From positions 1 through 7,505 of the forward strand of contig CAMYNC010000161.1 of assembly GCA_947259685.1 (NCBI GenBank): a stretch of DNA of 7,505 nucleotides. The letters are read 5' to 3'. Both the position numbers and the translations under genes were made by a program. Positions 5,927 to 7,505 of this stretch are shown piece by piece (position 1 is the stretch's first letter; every line of letters starts with the position of its first letter). The DNA comes from an uncultured Desulfuromonadales bacterium. GTDB lineage: Bacteria > Desulfobacterota > Desulfuromonadia > Desulfuromonadales > Geopsychrobacteraceae. The notes under the pieces were generated by a model, which worked only from the letters and a program-made list of their open reading frames with translations, was not told the origin of the DNA and searched no databases.

Positions 5927-7213
5927 TTAGCCGTAAACCAGGCGCGGTAAGAAGAGCACCAGGTCAGCCCAATAGGTCAAAATCAGCAGGATTCCGATCT
6001 GAATCATCAGAAACGGCATGACCGCCTTCGAGACGTAAAGCAGGTTGCGGTCGACCGCCGCTCCAGAAATATAGAGGCTGACACCCAAGGGTGGAGTGCA
6101 GTAGCCGATCCCCAGGTTGATAGTCATCAGCAGCCCAAAGTGCATGGTATCGATGCCGAAGGAAGCGAGCAGCGGCAGAAAGATCGGCGTCAGGATCAGG
6201 GTGGCCGAGATGATATCCATGAACATGCCGACCACCAGCAGCATGATATTCACTGCCAGCAGGAACACCCAGGGAGAGGAGATCTGGCTGACCACGGCCG
6301 TGGCGATCTTATCCGGAATTTGTTCAAAGGTCAGGTACTCACCGAAGACCGAAGCTCCGGCGACAATCACCAGCAGGGTCGCTGAAGTGACCGATGATGC
6401 TACGATGACTTTTTTAATGTCTTGGAATTTCATATCCTTGTGGATGAAAACCTCGACAAAAAATGCATAGAAACAGGCCACCACCGCTGCTTCGTTGGCA
6501 GTAAACATCCCGGAATAGATTCCGCCGAAGATCAGCAGCGGCAGGCACAGCGCCCAGATGCTCTCTTTGAGGACCGCGATAACTTCCTTAAAATTTGGCC
6601 GATCGAGAGTCTTGTAATTTCTGCGTTTGCAGTAAAAGTAAGCGTACAGGCTCATTGCCCCCATGATCATGATTCCCGGGATAAAGCCGGTCAAAAACAG
6701 GGCTTCAATCGGGTCGTTACTGACCATGGCGTAAAGGATCATCGCGATCGACGGCGGGATAATGATGCCCAGGTTCGGGGCGGTGGTCATGATGCCGACG
6801 GAGAACTTTTCGTCATAGCCGTTTTCGATCAGTGCCGGAATCATGAAGCCGCCGATGGCGACCACGGTGGCGACCGTCGAGCCTGAGATGGCCCCGAAGA
6901 AGCCGCAGGCCAGGACGCCGGCCATTGCCAGCCCGCCCGGCAAAAAGCCGACCAGGGCATTGGCGGTCTTGATCAGCTTATGCACGATCGTGCCGGTGGT
7001 CATGATGTTGCCGCAGAGGATAAAGAACAGCACTACCACCAGGGCAAACTTATCCATGCTGCGGTAGAGCACTTCGATGACAATCTGCGGATCGATGCCG
7101 ATCATGAAGACCAGGCCGACGGTGCCGGTAAAGAACACCGCCATAAAGACCGGCACGGTCGAAGCGAGCAGTCCGAGCAGCAAGAACAGGATTATCAGGT
7201 AGCTGGAGTCCAT
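5927..7213 (-). CDS. dctM: TRAP transporter large permease, DctM family
   Basis: The 428-residue product has the normal length and character of a DctM subunit, the inner-membrane transport domain of a tripartite ATP-independent periplasmic transporter, which uses ion gradients to import mostly organic acids. It is hydrophobic along its whole length with about a dozen membrane segments. The two family signature regions are present: GAISGSTVATVVAIG (107-121) followed by TTAPNLGIIIPPSIAMILYA (143-162), and LGIGYCTPPLGVSLYISG (367-384). The N-terminus is a membrane segment directly after the ATG, so the start is natural, though its Shine-Dalgarno is weak (GGAT about 5-9 bases upstream). It lies 44 bases downstream of the small permease gene. 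The substrate cannot be read from the permease. Confidence 0.95.
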   Translation of the reverse strand: MDSSYLIILFLLLGLLASTVPVFMAVFFTGTVGLVFMIGIDPQIVIEVLYRSMDKFALVVVLFFILCGNIMTTGTIVHKLIKTANALVGFLPGGLAMAGVLACGFFGAISGSTVATVVAIGGFMIPALIENGYDEKFSVGIMTTAPNLGIIIPPSIAMILYAMVSNDPIEALFLTGFIPGIMIMGAMSLYAYFYCKRRNYKTLDRPNFKEVIAVLKESIWALCLPLLIFGGIYSGMFTANEAAVVACFYAFFVEVFIHKDMKFQDIKKVIVASSVTSATLLVIVAGASVFGEYLTFEQIPDKIATAVVSQISSPWVFLLAVNIMLLVVGMFMDIISATLILTPIFLPLLASFGIDTMHFGLLMTINLGIGYCTPPLGVSLYISGAAVDRNLLYVSKAVMPFLMIQIGILLILTYWADLVLFLPRLVYG

Positions 7214-7238
7214 AAATTATCCGGGCGTTTCAGCTGAG

Positions 7239-7256
7239 GATCGCGGACTGGCGATC
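7239..7256 (-). repeat. Hairpin between the TRAP small and large permease genes
   Basis: GATCGC (7239-7244) and GCGATC (7251-7256) form a perfect 6-bp stem around a 6-base loop, one base after the TGA of the small permease gene. There is no U-run, so it is not a classical terminator. It could tune the ratio of the two permease subunits or protect the upstream mRNA end. Confidence 0.4.
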
Positions 7257-7257
7257 T

Positions 7258-7505
7258 TCAATTGACAGCCTCCTCCTTCCAGTCTTCGACCATGACAAGC
7301 AGGGTGCGGAAAAACATCATCACTCCCATCGTTGGCAATACGGCATAAAAAATCCATTCGGGAACCTGCAGGCTGGCGGTCCGGGCGTATTCATCCTCAT
7401 ACATCATCACAGTCATCGTCCAGCCGAGATAAACCATCGCTCCGGCAAAGATCAGTTTTGCTGTGTGGGAGAACATCGCCAGATATTTTTTCAGCCCAGG
7501 GACCA
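7258..7505 (-). CDS. dctQ: TRAP transporter small permease, DctQ family (partial, 5' end outside window)
   Basis: Only the C-terminal 81 residues are present. The frame is open through the right edge (VPGLKKYLA precedes the internal Met at 7476), so that Met is not the start. Two membrane segments are visible, AKLIFAGAMVYLGWTMTVMM and WIFYAVLPTMGVMMFFRTLL, separated by a short polar loop. A membrane segment beginning with a 'VPxWxxYxxLP'-like entry near the C-terminus is typical of DctQ. A full subunit is about 160-190 residues with four segments, so roughly half is missing. It pairs with the adjacent DctM in the membrane. The periplasmic binding protein gene is expected beyond the right edge. 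Confidence 0.85.
   Translation of the reverse strand, partial: VPGLKKYLAMFSHTAKLIFAGAMVYLGWTMTVMMYEDEYARTASLQVPEWIFYAVLPTMGVMMFFRTLLVMVEDWKEEAVN

Noticed and set aside
6422..6886. Plus-strand reading frame of 154 codons, rich in His and Asp
   Set aside because: It is antisense to dctM; His/Asp/Gln-rich composition is the expected mirror of hydrophobic membrane codons.

Overview
The window reads as part of one bacterial metabolic gene cluster. Every gene I can support lies on the minus strand, so transcription runs from the right edge (about 7505) to the left. The gene content is a DctQM-type TRAP transporter, a UspA protein, an aldehyde:ferredoxin oxidoreductase (AOR) family tungstoenzyme and a 'MetA-pathway of phenol degradation' type outer-membrane protein. 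This suggests an anaerobic Gram-negative bacterium, most plausibly a Desulfuromonas/Geobacter-like member of the former Deltaproteobacteria. That assignment is inference from gene content, not from a marker gene.

Layout in transcription order: the 3' end of the TRAP small permease (7505-7258, cut by the window edge); the TRAP large permease (7213-5927); a UspA protein (5904-5479); a transglutaminase-like papain-fold protein (start most likely 5452, end 4796); an AOR-family protein with a MoaD/ThiS-like domain fused to its C-terminus and ending in Gly-Gly (4744-2420); and an alpha/beta hydrolase with a TTG start (2411-1629). The gaps are 8 to 51 bases, so these six look like one operon. Two of the gaps carry perfect hairpins directly after a stop codon (7239-7256 and 4770-4792). 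The hydrolase Shine-Dalgarno is formed by the Gly-Gly codons that end the AOR gene. After a 239-base gap with its own TATAAT box and an operator-like dyad comes an outer-membrane beta-barrel gene (1389-400). Bases 1-399 hold no convincing gene, only a terminator-like hairpin (248-283).

A working model (inference): the outer-membrane channel and the TRAP system bring in an organic acid or related anion. UspA tunes the transporter, as TeaD does for the TeaABC TRAP system. The hydrolase and the AOR then act on an ester, aldehyde or carboxylate. The binding protein (DctP), an electron-transfer partner for the AOR and any E1-like (MoeB/ThiF) enzyme are not in the window.

The most unusual item is the AOR-MoaD fusion. 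The tungstoenzyme carries its own beta-grasp sulfur-carrier or ubiquitin-like tail with a free Gly-Gly end, next to a transglutaminase-fold protein that could in principle process it.
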